Below are positions 43,248 through 52,265 of a DNA stretch of 64,000 nucleotides, piece by piece (position 1 is the first letter of the stretch; every line of letters begins with the position of its first letter). The notes under the pieces are model-generated. The model searched no databases, was not told where the DNA came from, and worked only from the letters and a program-made list of their open reading frames with translations. The stretch spans positions 372,001 to 436,000 of the forward strand of contig NZ_AJVF01000039.1 in assembly GCF_000262045.1 (NCBI RefSeq), in the 5' to 3' direction. The DNA is from Bacillus siamensis KCTC 13613 (GTDB lineage Bacteria > Bacillota > Bacilli > Bacillales > Bacillaceae). A program made the position numbers and the translations under genes.

Positions 43248-43658
43248 TTATAATTTTTGTTTGAACGCTTCAATCAGCCGGCTGCCTGAGTATCCTTCTT
43301 TCACGAGCGACTCCAGAATGCTTTCTGATCCGGGGTGATTTCTTGACACCATTTGACCGTAAATTAAAACTTGTATACTCTTTTCCAGCTCGACGATATT
43401 TTTGATGCTTCCCGTCAGCTGGGCGGGACGGTTGCTTTTTTTCGTAATCGTTACAAACACCTTCGCTTCTTTCTGGCTTTTCATCAGCATGTCAAAAAAA
43501 GAAAAGTGTTCGGCCGGGACCAGAGCTTCAATTAACCAATGGTTTTCACCGTCTTCTTTATTGATAATCAATCCGTCTAAAAGGGGAAACTGTTCAATCG
43601 GCCGATCGTCTTTATCTAAACGTTCCACATTCAGATCAACCAGTTTAAAGGTTTTCAT
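43248..43658 (-). CDS. ywpF: conserved protein YwpF
   Basis: 136 aa, the length of YwpF in B. subtilis. Soluble, mixed alpha/beta, starting MKTFKLVDLNVERL. ATG at 43658 follows GGGGTGAAA on the minus strand; a longer reading to 43697 would cover this site. Function unknown. Single gene. Confidence 0.8.
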   Translation of the reverse strand: MKTFKLVDLNVERLDKDDRPIEQFPLLDGLIINKEDGENHWLIEALVPAEHFSFFDMLMKSQKEAKVFVTITKKSNRPAQLTGSIKNIVELEKSIQVLIYGQMVSRNHPGSESILESLVKEGYSGSRLIEAFKQKL

Positions 43659-43830
43659 CTCTATTTTCACCCCTGTTGTCCATGTTTTTTCGTTCATTTA
43701 TTATAACACATATCACTTTTTCCGGGAAAATGCTGTAAGACATGCTTCATCATTTTTGTAGGCGGTCAACATTTAATCATTTCTATTTTTTCATTATAAT
43801 GTAAAAGAATATAGTCATGGAGAGATGCTT

Positions 43831-44184
43831 ATGAATCAATTGCGCCTGAAGGAAATTTATATAGAAGACGGCTTAAGGCGGGAAGACGATCATTCCTACT
43901 TAGTATCCAAAAAGGAAGAGTGCGAGGTGCATCTTAACAGAAGAGGGAATGTCGTCTTTTTGTATGAAACAAAAGACCGCATGGAACAGTATAAAATTCA
44001 GCTTTCACTGGCTGATAAAAAGCTGAGTTTTTACTGGTTCGCATGGGACGGCGGAAAGTTTGTCAGGATGTTTGAGAAAAACTGGCTTAAAACGAAACTT
44101 TTTTCGCGGCTGCTCAAAAATACATATTACATAAGCGGTCAAAAGAAAAAGTTTTTTTTATCTGAAAGAAAAGCGAAATCATAA
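43831..44184 (+). CDS. ywpG: conserved protein YwpG
   Basis: 117 aa from ATG 43831 behind TGGAGAG (43818-43824). Basic C-terminus (GQKKKFFLSERKAKS), no membrane segment. Named from position between ywpF and ssbB. In B. subtilis YwpG has been reported to interact with the dynamin-like protein DynA; I cannot read a function from sequence. Confidence 0.7.
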   Translation: MNQLRLKEIYIEDGLRREDDHSYLVSKKEECEVHLNRRGNVVFLYETKDRMEQYKIQLSLADKKLSFYWFAWDGGKFVRMFEKNWLKTKLFSRLLKNTYYISGQKKKFFLSERKAKS

Positions 44185-44280
44185 GAGAGGCATAAACGGA
44201 TAACGGTTTTTTCCGCTTTTTGCTTTCAGGAGCTCTTGTACTACAATGAAGCCACCCTCGAAAAGAGAGGAGGATAGGGC

Positions 44281-44622
44281 TTGTTTAACCACGTGATGCT
44301 TGTCGGCCGGCTGACGAAAGACCCGGAGCTCCGTTTTACATCAGCGGGCATTGCCGTGGCTCATATTACCTTGGCTGTCAGCCGCAATTTTAAAAGCGCG
44401 TCAGGTGAAACCGGAACTGACTTTGTCAACTGCACCATTTGGAGAAAAAGCGCTGAAAACACGGCATTGTACTGCCAAAAAGGGTCATTGGTCGGTGTGA
44501 GCGGCAGAATCCAGACGAGAAGCTATGAAAAGTCAGACGGCGTAAAAGTTTATGTGACCGAGGTCATGGCTGATACCGTTCGGTTTATGGATCAAAAACG
44601 GAAAGAGCCGCTGGCTGAATAA
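44281..44622 (+). CDS. ssbB: competence single-stranded-DNA-binding protein
   Basis: 113 aa, only the OB-fold of SSB; the acidic C-terminal tail of SsbA is missing. Starts TTG at 44281 (MFNHVMLVGRLTKDPELRFT) behind GAGGAGGAT (44268-44276). In B. subtilis SsbB protects incoming DNA during transformation and is ComK-driven. No convincing pair of ComK boxes was read upstream. Confidence 0.93.
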   Translation: MFNHVMLVGRLTKDPELRFTSAGIAVAHITLAVSRNFKSASGETGTDFVNCTIWRKSAENTALYCQKGSLVGVSGRIQTRSYEKSDGVKVYVTEVMADTVRFMDQKRKEPLAE

Positions 44623-44684
44623 CATGCTTTTTTTCCTCTTTTTCCTGCCTTTTGGCGGGCCCCGCAATACCCCCTTCCTATACG

Positions 44685-44708
44685 CCAGTCGAAAGACTGG
44701 TTTTTTTG
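44685..44708 (+). terminator. terminator of ssbB
   Basis: CCAGTC-gaaa-GACTGG with seven T residues; a stable GNRA-type loop. Confidence 0.9.
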
Positions 44709-44832
44709 GTTCGGGGTCTAAAAAATGGTTAAAAAGAAGTGATTTCACTTATAAACACTTAAAATAATTGAATGTTTTAAGATAAAAACTTATAATTACT
44801 TACAGATAAGTGACGAAAAAAGGAATGAGGAC

Positions 44833-45615
44833 GTGTATCAAGAAGAAAGACTGATTGCGATAATGGAATATTTGAAACAGCATCGGCGGATCACCGCTGA
44901 ACAGATATGTTCGCTGCTTCATATTTCAAGAGACACCGCAAGACGGGACCTTGTCAAGCTGAAAGAGCGCGGGGCCATTATCAGAACACGGGGCGGCGCG
45001 ATTCTGCCGTCTGTGCATCAGGAAGTGCCTGGCTATTCCGGCCGGCTGAAAACCGTTTCTGAAGAGAAAAATAAAATCGGCAGACTGGCCGCCTCCCTGA
45101 TCCATAAAGGAGACCGGATCATCCTGGATACCTCCACAACCGTGCAGGCCTGCGCCGAACATTTAAATGTCACCGGCTGCACTGTTATTACAAATTCGAT
45201 CAATCAGGCCGATATCCTCTCTGCAAAAGAGGGAATTGACATTCATCTGCTCGGCGGAAAGCTGCAAAAGGAACACCGGTTTTTATACGGCGCTTCTGTG
45301 GTGGAAAAACTGGGGGATTATCACGCCGATAAGGTGCTGATCGGCGTTGTCGGCATCTCGGAAAACGGTCTGACGATACCGCATGAAGAAGACGGCATGG
45401 TCAAGCGTAAAATGATCCGGCAGGCGGAACAGGTGATTGCGCTGAGCGATCATTCCAAGCTTGGCCGTACGAGTTTTTATCAATATGCAGACCTGCACGA
45501 GGTTGACCTGCTGATCACCGATCGGCTGCCTGATCAGGATTTTTGCGATCTGCTCGACCGGCACGGCGTAGAATTGCTTGTAACTGATTCTGAAGAAGAG
45601 GATGAGGACATGTGA
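44833..45615 (+). CDS. glcR: DeoR-family repressor GlcR
   Basis: 260 aa. N-terminal helix-turn-helix ITAEQICSLLHISRDTARRDLVKLKERG, then the sugar-phosphate-sensing domain with DTSTTVQACAEHL. In B. subtilis GlcR represses its own operon with ywpJ and responds to phosphosugar stress. GTG at 44833. Overlaps ywpJ by four bases. Confidence 0.9.
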   Translation: MYQEERLIAIMEYLKQHRRITAEQICSLLHISRDTARRDLVKLKERGAIIRTRGGAILPSVHQEVPGYSGRLKTVSEEKNKIGRLAASLIHKGDRIILDTSTTVQACAEHLNVTGCTVITNSINQADILSAKEGIDIHLLGGKLQKEHRFLYGASVVEKLGDYHADKVLIGVVGISENGLTIPHEEDGMVKRKMIRQAEQVIALSDHSKLGRTSFYQYADLHEVDLLITDRLPDQDFCDLLDRHGVELLVTDSEEEDEDM

Positions 45616-46469
45616 AACTGATTGCCATAGATCTGGACGGCACACTGCTGAACAGCAGTCATCAAGTAAGCGATGAAAACGAGCGGGCTTTAAGGGAAGC
45701 CCGGCAAGCGGGAATTGAAATCGTGGTGTCCACGGGACGCGCGCATTTTGACGTGCACTCCATATTCGAACCGCTCGGCATAAAAACTTGGATTATCAGC
45801 GCAAACGGAGCCGCCATTCATGCTCCTGACGGCAGCCTGTACCATTGTGATGCGATTGAAAAAACAAGGGCCCGGGGGATTTTGTCCTGGCTTGAAGAGA
45901 ATCAATATTACTATGAGGTGTTTACAAACAAAGCCATCTATACGCCTGAAACCGGCAGGGAGCTGCTCGATATCGAAATGGATCGGGTAAAAAGCGCCAA
46001 TCCGGAAACCGACCTTTCTATTTTGGAGCAGGCGGCTTCTGTGCAATACAGCCAGTCGGGCTTTGCTTACATTCAATCATACCGTGAGCTCTTTGAGAAA
46101 GAAGAACGTCTGGATTTTTACAACATTCTCGGGTTTTCGTTTGATGAGCGGAAGCTGAAAGCGGGCTGGGACCGATTCAGTGATCAGAAAGACCTCACCC
46201 TTGTCAGCTCTGCCGATCACAATTTTGAACTGTCGGCGCGACATGCTTCTAAAGGGCAGGCGCTTAAACGGCTGGCGCAAAAGCTCGGCATTCCGATGGC
46301 TGAAACCGCAGCGGTCGGTGACAGCTTAAATGATTACTCAATGCTTCAGGCGGCCGGAAAAGGCATAGCGATGGGAAATGCGAGAGAAGACATTAAAGAG
46401 ATCGCTGACGCCGTTACATTGACAAATGATCAAAACGGCGTTGCGCATATGATCAGGAATTTACTTTAA
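45612..46469 (+). CDS. ywpJ: HAD-superfamily sugar phosphatase
   Basis: 285 aa, Cof-type HAD phosphatase: DLDGTLLN (nucleophile Asp8), STGR (Thr), a large C2 cap, Lys in ASKGQALKRL and GDSLNDYSML. GTG at 45612 overlaps the glcR stop. Together they form a phosphosugar-detoxification unit in B. subtilis, where it was renamed phoC. Confidence 0.9.
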   Translation: MKLIAIDLDGTLLNSSHQVSDENERALREARQAGIEIVVSTGRAHFDVHSIFEPLGIKTWIISANGAAIHAPDGSLYHCDAIEKTRARGILSWLEENQYYYEVFTNKAIYTPETGRELLDIEMDRVKSANPETDLSILEQAASVQYSQSGFAYIQSYRELFEKEERLDFYNILGFSFDERKLKAGWDRFSDQKDLTLVSSADHNFELSARHASKGQALKRLAQKLGIPMAETAAVGDSLNDYSMLQAAGKGIAMGNAREDIKEIADAVTLTNDQNGVAHMIRNLL

Positions 46470-46545
46470 AAGGTTTGGCGATACTGTTCACGACTGGCGT
46501 GACGCATTCATGGCAAATGCGGCGTAACAGTAAGGACGGCATTTT

Positions 46546-46580
46546 AAAAGACCGGCTCTTCCGAGAGAGCCGGCCTTTTT
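46546..46580. terminator. bidirectional terminator between ywpJ and ywqA
   Basis: ACCGGCTCT/AGAGCCGG stem with a short loop and A/T runs either side. Confidence 0.85.
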
Positions 46581-46584
46581 GCGT

Positions 46585-49359
46585 TTAATGTGATTGCGCC
46601 GATGCGCTGAGGGTGAATAATTCTTCAAGCTCATCGGATGACAGCTCGGTAATCCAATTTTCACTTTGGATAATCTGATCGTTCAGCGTTTGTTTCGTTT
46701 CGAGCATGGCATCAATTTTTTCTTCAATCGTTCCCGTCGTAATTAATTTGTGCACGTGGACGAACCGCTCCTGGCCGATTCGGTAGGCGCGGTCGGTCGC
46801 CTGGTTTTCCACCGCCGGATTCCACCATCTGTCATAGTGAATGACGTGATTGGCAGCCGTCAGGTTCAGACCGGTTCCGCCCGCTTTCAGTGACAAAATC
46901 AGCGTCGGGTATTCTTTCTTCTGGAACCGTTCCACAAGGGAATCGCGTTCCTGCTTGGACAGGCTTCCGTTTAAAAACTGAACAGGCTCTCCAAATGTTT
47001 TTTCCAAGAGGCGCTTCATCATGTTGCCCATCTGAATGTATTGGGTAAAAATGAGGCAGCTTTCCCCTTGTCCGCGGATCGCCGCCATTAAGTCAAGCAG
47101 CTTTTCCAGTTTGACGGATCTCCCGTTTAACAGCTCTGTCTGTTCTTCCTTCAAATAGAGCGCAGGATGGTCGCATATTTGCTTCAAGCGGCCGAGCATG
47201 CTCAAAATCAGCGCTTTCCGCTGCATGCCGGTCAGAGAAGCCATATGTTCAAATGTATCTTTGACAAGCTGCTCATAAAGGGAGGCCTGTTCGGCCGAGA
47301 GCGGGATAAACTCTTTTTGTTCCAGCTTGTCAGGGAGATTAAGCGCCACTTCTTCATCCCGTTTTGTCCGGCGCAGTAAAAACGGCCGGATTAACTGCTG
47401 AAGCTGGTTGATTCTTTTTTCGTCACGGTCTTTTTCAATCGGCAGCACATAGCGTTTATGAAAGCCGGTCAGGCTGCCGAGATAGCCTTTGTTCATAAAA
47501 TCAAAGATCGACCAAAGTTCTGTCAGGCGGTTTTCCATCGGTGTTCCGCTCAGCGCGATATGATGGACGCCTCTCAGCTTTCTGATCGCGCGGGACTGCT
47601 TCGTATGCGCGTTTTTAATATTTTGCGCTTCATCAAGGCAGATGGTGCTCCATGTCACGGAAGAAAGCTCTTCCTGATCGGCGTGCGAGAGGCCGTAAGA
47701 AGTAAGAACGACATCCGCGTCTTGATAGGCCGGGATAAATGCTTCCTCCTTCGGTCGGCGGGGTCCGTAATGAAGCACGGCCTTCAGCTGCGGCGCGAAG
47801 GTCTGGAGCTCACGCTGCCAGTTGCCGAGCACCGATGTCGGCGCAATGATTAAGGCAGGCGCTTTTTGCCGGCCGCTTTCCTTCACATGAAGAAAATAGG
47901 CGATCATCTGAATCGTCTTTCCAAGTCCCATATCATCTGCGAGACAGGCGCCGAAGCCGTTTTCCCGCAGGAAGAGAAGCCAGTTCATGCCGTACACCTG
48001 ATAAGGGCGGAGCTGTCCCTGAAACGCGGCGCTGACTTCATGCTCCGGCAGATCCCGGGCATCCGTCAGTTTGCGGATCAGGCTTCTGAGCTGCTTTGAT
48101 AATTCGATCTTGATCCCGGCAAATGCCGATGAGTCAATGATGTCCGTGTCCTCGGCTCCGTTTTCCCCGTGATCCATCAGTTCGCGCGCCAGCACGTCGG
48201 ACATGTGGAGACCCTCAGATTCCGCTTTTTCCATCAGTTTTTTCATCTGTTTAATAAATTGCGGATCAATTTTCACCCATTGGCCGCGGATGTTGACGAG
48301 ACGTCTGTTGTTTGAGACAAGCTCATTGAATTCATCCTCTGTCAGCTCAATTCCGTTTGTGGCGAATCTCCAGTTGAAATCAAGCAGGGCGTTCATGCCG
48401 ACGAAGGACTCGCCCCGCGGCGAGGATGACACTTTTGCTTTGAGCATCATATTGCTTTCCCGGACAATCTGCCACCACGATGGAAGAAGAATCTCCACGC
48501 CCATATCGACAAGCGTTTCACTCGCTTCCGATAAGAAGATCCAAGCTTCTTCTTCAGAAATGAGCGTCGTTCCCGAATCAAATGAAAGCCAGGGAACCGT
48601 TCGGCGGAAGCGGTCCTGTTCACGCGCGATTTTTCCGCTGTATGCCTGCCACGCTTTTTTCATCCCCTTCAGTCCGTCGAAAAAGGTGATGGCTCCGGTT
48701 TTTTTCTCGCGTAAAAACATTTCGATTTTCCAGTCGTCACCGTCAAAATCAGGCTCGTTTAATCGCAGCCCGACGGTAAACGGCGTCAGATCATCATTCC
48801 AGCCGATTCCCTCAAGAAAATCATCTTCGTCCAAAAAGGAGCCTTTAAACGTATGAACGGCCGGCGAACGGGTTTCGATCTGCTGCCATTTTTCCCGCAG
48901 GTCATCGTTGTACTGAATGTAGTCCTGAACCGCGGCCGAGAACCAGTCTGCCGTAAAGCCTTCCAGCAAAAGCTCGCGGTCTTTGAAGCGCAGGACGCCG
49001 TTTTGCCAAGCGTCATAATCCGGAAGAAAATCGCCGTCGGCTATAAATTCGTAGATCGTCGAAGCAGCTTCGATTAATGGTTCTGTTTCCTTTGTCAGCT
49101 GAATGGTGCTGAATGAATTGAACGAGTTTTTTCCGAGCAGCTCGACGGTCATCCACGGGCTGAGCAGAACAGCCGGAGTGCCGATGAAGCTGACGTCTTC
49201 AAGAAACGTTCCGTAAAAGGTGGACTCATGCCATTGGAACAGATGAGTCTTCATCTGACTGAGCGTAAGCGGCTGTTCTTTCTCATCATGGCTTGACAGC
49301 GTAAATGTCCAATCTTCCATTTGTTCTACATGAATGAAAATTTCCTTAAGACTCGCCAT
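46585..49359 (-). CDS. ywqA: SNF2-family helicase-like ATPase
   Basis: 924 aa. The N-terminal half (about residues 1-430) is a bacterial SNF2 extension; the C-terminal half is the motor. Motif I DDMGLGKTIQ, motif II DEAQ (ICLDEAQNIKN), SGTPMENR (motif III), FLLRRTK and the helicase-C GGTGLNL...RAYRIGQ motif VI. RapA-like double-stranded DNA translocase of unknown job. ATG at 49359 follows AAAGGAAAG on the minus strand and overlaps ywqB by 14 bases. Confidence 0.9.
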   Translation of the reverse strand: MASLKEIFIHVEQMEDWTFTLSSHDEKEQPLTLSQMKTHLFQWHESTFYGTFLEDVSFIGTPAVLLSPWMTVELLGKNSFNSFSTIQLTKETEPLIEAASTIYEFIADGDFLPDYDAWQNGVLRFKDRELLLEGFTADWFSAAVQDYIQYNDDLREKWQQIETRSPAVHTFKGSFLDEDDFLEGIGWNDDLTPFTVGLRLNEPDFDGDDWKIEMFLREKKTGAITFFDGLKGMKKAWQAYSGKIAREQDRFRRTVPWLSFDSGTTLISEEEAWIFLSEASETLVDMGVEILLPSWWQIVRESNMMLKAKVSSSPRGESFVGMNALLDFNWRFATNGIELTEDEFNELVSNNRRLVNIRGQWVKIDPQFIKQMKKLMEKAESEGLHMSDVLARELMDHGENGAEDTDIIDSSAFAGIKIELSKQLRSLIRKLTDARDLPEHEVSAAFQGQLRPYQVYGMNWLLFLRENGFGACLADDMGLGKTIQMIAYFLHVKESGRQKAPALIIAPTSVLGNWQRELQTFAPQLKAVLHYGPRRPKEEAFIPAYQDADVVLTSYGLSHADQEELSSVTWSTICLDEAQNIKNAHTKQSRAIRKLRGVHHIALSGTPMENRLTELWSIFDFMNKGYLGSLTGFHKRYVLPIEKDRDEKRINQLQQLIRPFLLRRTKRDEEVALNLPDKLEQKEFIPLSAEQASLYEQLVKDTFEHMASLTGMQRKALILSMLGRLKQICDHPALYLKEEQTELLNGRSVKLEKLLDLMAAIRGQGESCLIFTQYIQMGNMMKRLLEKTFGEPVQFLNGSLSKQERDSLVERFQKKEYPTLILSLKAGGTGLNLTAANHVIHYDRWWNPAVENQATDRAYRIGQERFVHVHKLITTGTIEEKIDAMLETKQTLNDQIIQSENWITELSSDELEELFTLSASAQSH

Positions 49360-50956
49360 CAATCAACTTTCCTTTCTGCAATTCTTCTTGAAGGGCGCGC
49401 AGCCTCTTGTAGCTTGCGCTCAGCTGGCTGATATACCGCTCCCAAACCTGCTGTTTTTTTGCCTTTTTATAAAGCGTCCGCAGTTTTTTCAGATGGCGCG
49501 CAGCCTCTTTATAGGCGCTGCGGTTTTTTTGGTCGATAAAAAAGGCCGCCGCCCGGTGATAGGAGGGGATGAGCGCTTCCGGATCACTGGCGGCAATTTC
49601 TTTCAGGATGTCCTTTTCGATTTCCCAGACGGAAAAACCGACGAGGCTGTGAATTTCCACCCACTCCGCATACCGCCGTTTTTCGTACAGATACTGGCTG
49701 TATTCTGTAAAGGTATAGGGAAGGCAGCCGGAGGCAAACCGTTCAAACAGCTGATCATCCCGTGAGTGCCGCGCATAATCCGCCAGCAGCACAAACAGCT
49801 CTCCGATAATATCGCGCATTTCTTTAAACGGCTTATCAAGTTTCGTGTAGTTCACGGCAAGAGGTTCGATCTGACCGTACCATGTTTTCAGCCGTTTCCA
49901 GTCTTTTTTGGCGGTGAGCTCACTGAGCCATTGAAAGGTATAAGGCAGCGCTTCGGAAGGGAAGCGTGAAATATCTTCAAAGACCGCTGCATCATCTTTT
50001 TGCAAAAAGGCCAAATGAAGCCGTCCGAACCGTACTTCCGGCGAAAAACGGCGGCCGCTTTCCTGTGCGAGAATCTCCTGTTCACGCGCGACCCATTTCG
50101 GCCGGTTCAAAAGCGCGCTCCAAACTTCACCGAATACCCGGAGGCGTTCGTATTGAAAAAGCTCCTCTTTCAGCAGAAGCCTGCGGATCACCGGAGGCGT
50201 CCGGTCCAAAAAGGGATCAAGCGAGAAAGACAAGGCATACGTTTTCAGTCTGTCAATGGAGGAGTAAATCGTATCCATCAGCTGTTCGACGTATGGATTG
50301 ATGCTGTAATAATCTTTTTCGGCATCCAGTCTGCCTGACTCAATCAAAGTAAACATGTGAAGCCAGACGGCAAGCGCTGAATGAATCTGATATAAGCTTT
50401 TGAGCTCGGGTTTTTTCGGGGCATGTTTTTTGAGCGCTGACAAATAGCCGTAATAAAGCCCCTGCATCGTCTGGCTTCCGGCCGGCGTCCGCGCCTCCCA
50501 CAGCGAGAATTCCGAATCAAAAAAAGCGAGCCAGCTTGACAGCGACTCTTCATTCGGCAGCACTTTTTCCTGAAACTGCCGGCGGACAAGCTCCTTGCTT
50601 TCCTCAAGCTTTTCTCTTTCCAGCCAATGCTCGGTAAAGGAACCGACCCGTTCAAATTGGGCATATACGTAAAGAAAAACGGCCAGCACGTGGCGGCAGA
50701 TCGCCTCAGACGGGCATGCGCAGCCGCTTTTCACCATGAAAAATAAGTTCAGCGTGACCCTTACAGGCACAACATCCTGCACATACGCGGAAACCTCTGT
50801 CGGGGTTTGAACCTGTATACGATAGACGGAATCCTGCCGATATAAAATGAGTGCTTTCTTCATCAGCTGAACATTGTCTTCATTGTAAGGAAGAAGTTCT
50901 TTAAGCTGTTCAGCCGCTGCGAGCACATCTTCTTTAGCAATCATATCCTGAAGCAT
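49346..50956 (-). CDS. ywqB: SWIM zinc-finger protein
   Basis: 536 aa, the length I recall for YwqB. The SWIM zinc motif CxCx(n)CxH reads CACPSEAICRHV near residue 75. The rest is helical and repeat-like. SWIM proteins often accompany SNF2 ATPases and may bind DNA or protein. ATG at 50956 fits TAGGAGCG on the minus strand; a longer reading from 51019 would cover it. It is followed by ywqA with overlapping ends. Confidence 0.85.
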   Translation of the reverse strand: MLQDMIAKEDVLAAAEQLKELLPYNEDNVQLMKKALILYRQDSVYRIQVQTPTEVSAYVQDVVPVRVTLNLFFMVKSGCACPSEAICRHVLAVFLYVYAQFERVGSFTEHWLEREKLEESKELVRRQFQEKVLPNEESLSSWLAFFDSEFSLWEARTPAGSQTMQGLYYGYLSALKKHAPKKPELKSLYQIHSALAVWLHMFTLIESGRLDAEKDYYSINPYVEQLMDTIYSSIDRLKTYALSFSLDPFLDRTPPVIRRLLLKEELFQYERLRVFGEVWSALLNRPKWVAREQEILAQESGRRFSPEVRFGRLHLAFLQKDDAAVFEDISRFPSEALPYTFQWLSELTAKKDWKRLKTWYGQIEPLAVNYTKLDKPFKEMRDIIGELFVLLADYARHSRDDQLFERFASGCLPYTFTEYSQYLYEKRRYAEWVEIHSLVGFSVWEIEKDILKEIAASDPEALIPSYHRAAAFFIDQKNRSAYKEAARHLKKLRTLYKKAKKQQVWERYISQLSASYKRLRALQEELQKGKLIDGES

Positions 50957-51026
50957 GATTATCGCTCCTAACGAGTCACAAAATAAAAAGATTCCAATTC
51001 CTCTATTATATCGCAACACATGGTCC

Positions 51027-51041
51027 GGAAAAAGTTTTTCC
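51027..51041. repeat. perfect palindrome in the ywqB upstream gap
   Basis: GGAAAAA-G-TTTTTCC lies between the divergent ywqB and the small gene at 51067. It resembles a protein-binding site more than a terminator. It is not a canonical ComK box (AAAA-N5-TTTT). Confidence 0.4.
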
Positions 51042-51066
51042 TAAAAAAGGACATAAAAACCCGAGT

Positions 51067-51303
51067 GTGTCGAATGATGTATTAGAGATTGCAAAACAGC
51101 ACCCGACAGCATATAATAATCTTGTTTTCAATTTAATGGAAGCCGAAAGGAAACGAATGATGAAGAAAACGAAGTTAGATCAAGAGGAGTTTCTGAAGAT
51201 TTTAATGCATGCGCACGACATCGGTGAGCAGTCCTCTGAGATGACCACTAAAGAAATGCTTGAGAATTTGATTTCTCATATTAAAAATGGATATGCAACA
51301 TAA
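51067..51303 (+). CDS. small protein of unknown function
   Basis: 78 aa, mostly helical, acidic and basic mixed, no signal or membrane segment. GTG at 51067; the only upstream purine tract is AAAAAAGGA (51043-51051), at long spacing. The later ATG codons (for example in MEAERKRMMKK) would remove the conserved-looking N-terminus. A terminator follows directly, so it is probably a real gene. I do not recognise it. Confidence 0.6.
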   Translation: MSNDVLEIAKQHPTAYNNLVFNLMEAERKRMMKKTKLDQEEFLKILMHAHDIGEQSSEMTTKEMLENLISHIKNGYAT

Positions 51304-51305
51304 AG

Positions 51306-51336
51306 TCCCGCGGGCTCTTGACCGCGGGATTTTTTA
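51306..51336 (+). terminator. terminator of the small gene
   Basis: TCCCGCGG/CCGCGGGA perfect 8-bp stem and T run. Confidence 0.88.
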
Positions 51337-51342
51337 TTGTTC

Positions 51343-51458
51343 CTGTAATAACAGCGTATAAAACGCTTACAAAAATAAACCGAATAGAAGTGTTTATATA
51401 TTTTTGTCGAATATTGTCATTTGAAAAGGTTAGAAATGACAGTTCAAAGCTGTATAAT
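51343..51458 (+). promoter_or_regulatory. regulatory region of tkmA
   Basis: Three elements: an interrupted inverted repeat TGTAA-n4-AGCGT-ATAAA-ACGCT-TACA (51344-51371), a Spo0A-box-like TTGTCGAAT (51404-51412), and a possible promoter TTAGAA-N17-TATAAT (51430-51458). Their use is inferred only. Confidence 0.4.
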
Positions 51459-51518
51459 CGTAATTGGAAAAGTTCATTGGAGGGAATAGGAATACACGGA
51501 AAGTGATATGGAGGTTAT

Positions 51519-52265
51519 ATGGGAGAATCCGCAAGCATAAAAGAAATATTCGCAATACTGAGAAAGCGTCTGCTGTTTATACTTATTATCACCGCGGCGG
51601 CATCTGCCGCAGGCGGACTCATCAGTTTCTTCGCTCTTACGCCGGTCTATGAAAATTCAACGCAAATTTTGGTCAGTCAATCCAAAAACAATCAAAAAGA
51701 AGTCCAATTCAATGACGTTCAAACCAACCTCCAATTAATCAACACGTATAATGTCATCATCAAAAGCCCGGTCATCCTCGATGAGGTGATTAAAGAGCTG
51801 AATCTGTCCATGACTTCGAAAGAGCTGGAATCGAAAATCACGGTATCCAGCGAGCAGGATTCACAAGTCGTGACGATCGCCGTGCGGGATACGGATGCAA
51901 AGCGGGCGGCCGTTATGGCAAATACGGTTGCAGCCGTTTTTCAGGACAAGATCACGGCCATCATGAATGTGGATAATGTCAGCATTCTTTCAAAGGCCGA
52001 AGCGGCGGACAGCCAGTCACCGGCAGAGCCTAACCGTAAGCTGAACATCGCGATTGCGTTTGCTGCCGGACTTTTGGGCGGAATCGGTCTCGCCTTTTTG
52101 CTGGAACATCTGGATAATACGATCAAATCGGAGGAACAGCTGGAATCGCTGCTCGGCATCCCGGTCTTGGGAACGGTTACTTCAATCAGCGCAAAAGACA
52201 GCGTTGCCAAAAATTTGAGGATGGCAGAAACCAAACAAGCGGGAGGCGGACAAGTTGACGCGTAA
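51519..52265 (+). CDS. tkmA: tyrosine kinase modulator, membrane adaptor
   Basis: 248 aa, Wzz-type chain-length-determinant fold. Two membrane helices (about residues 19-40 and 178-198) flank an outer loop. The short cytoplasmic C-terminus activates the kinase encoded next. Known as ywqC/tkmA in B. subtilis. RBS TGGAGGTT (51509-51516). Overlaps ptkA by 11 bases, which suggests fixed stoichiometry. Confidence 0.93.
   Translation: MGESASIKEIFAILRKRLLFILIITAAASAAGGLISFFALTPVYENSTQILVSQSKNNQKEVQFNDVQTNLQLINTYNVIIKSPVILDEVIKELNLSMTSKELESKITVSSEQDSQVVTIAVRDTDAKRAAVMANTVAAVFQDKITAIMNVDNVSILSKAEAADSQSPAEPNRKLNIAIAFAAGLLGGIGLAFLLEHLDNTIKSEEQLESLLGIPVLGTVTSISAKDSVAKNLRMAETKQAGGGQVDA

Noticed and set aside
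44185-44280. ComK boxes upstream of ssbB
   Set aside because: T-rich and A-rich tracts are present but I could not find two AAAA-N5-TTTT units at helical spacing, so none is annotated.
48203-48856. 217-codon open frame antisense to ywqA
   Set aside because: Low-complexity Ser/Phe-rich translation of the opposite strand of a GC-rich gene; no ribosome-binding site or promoter.
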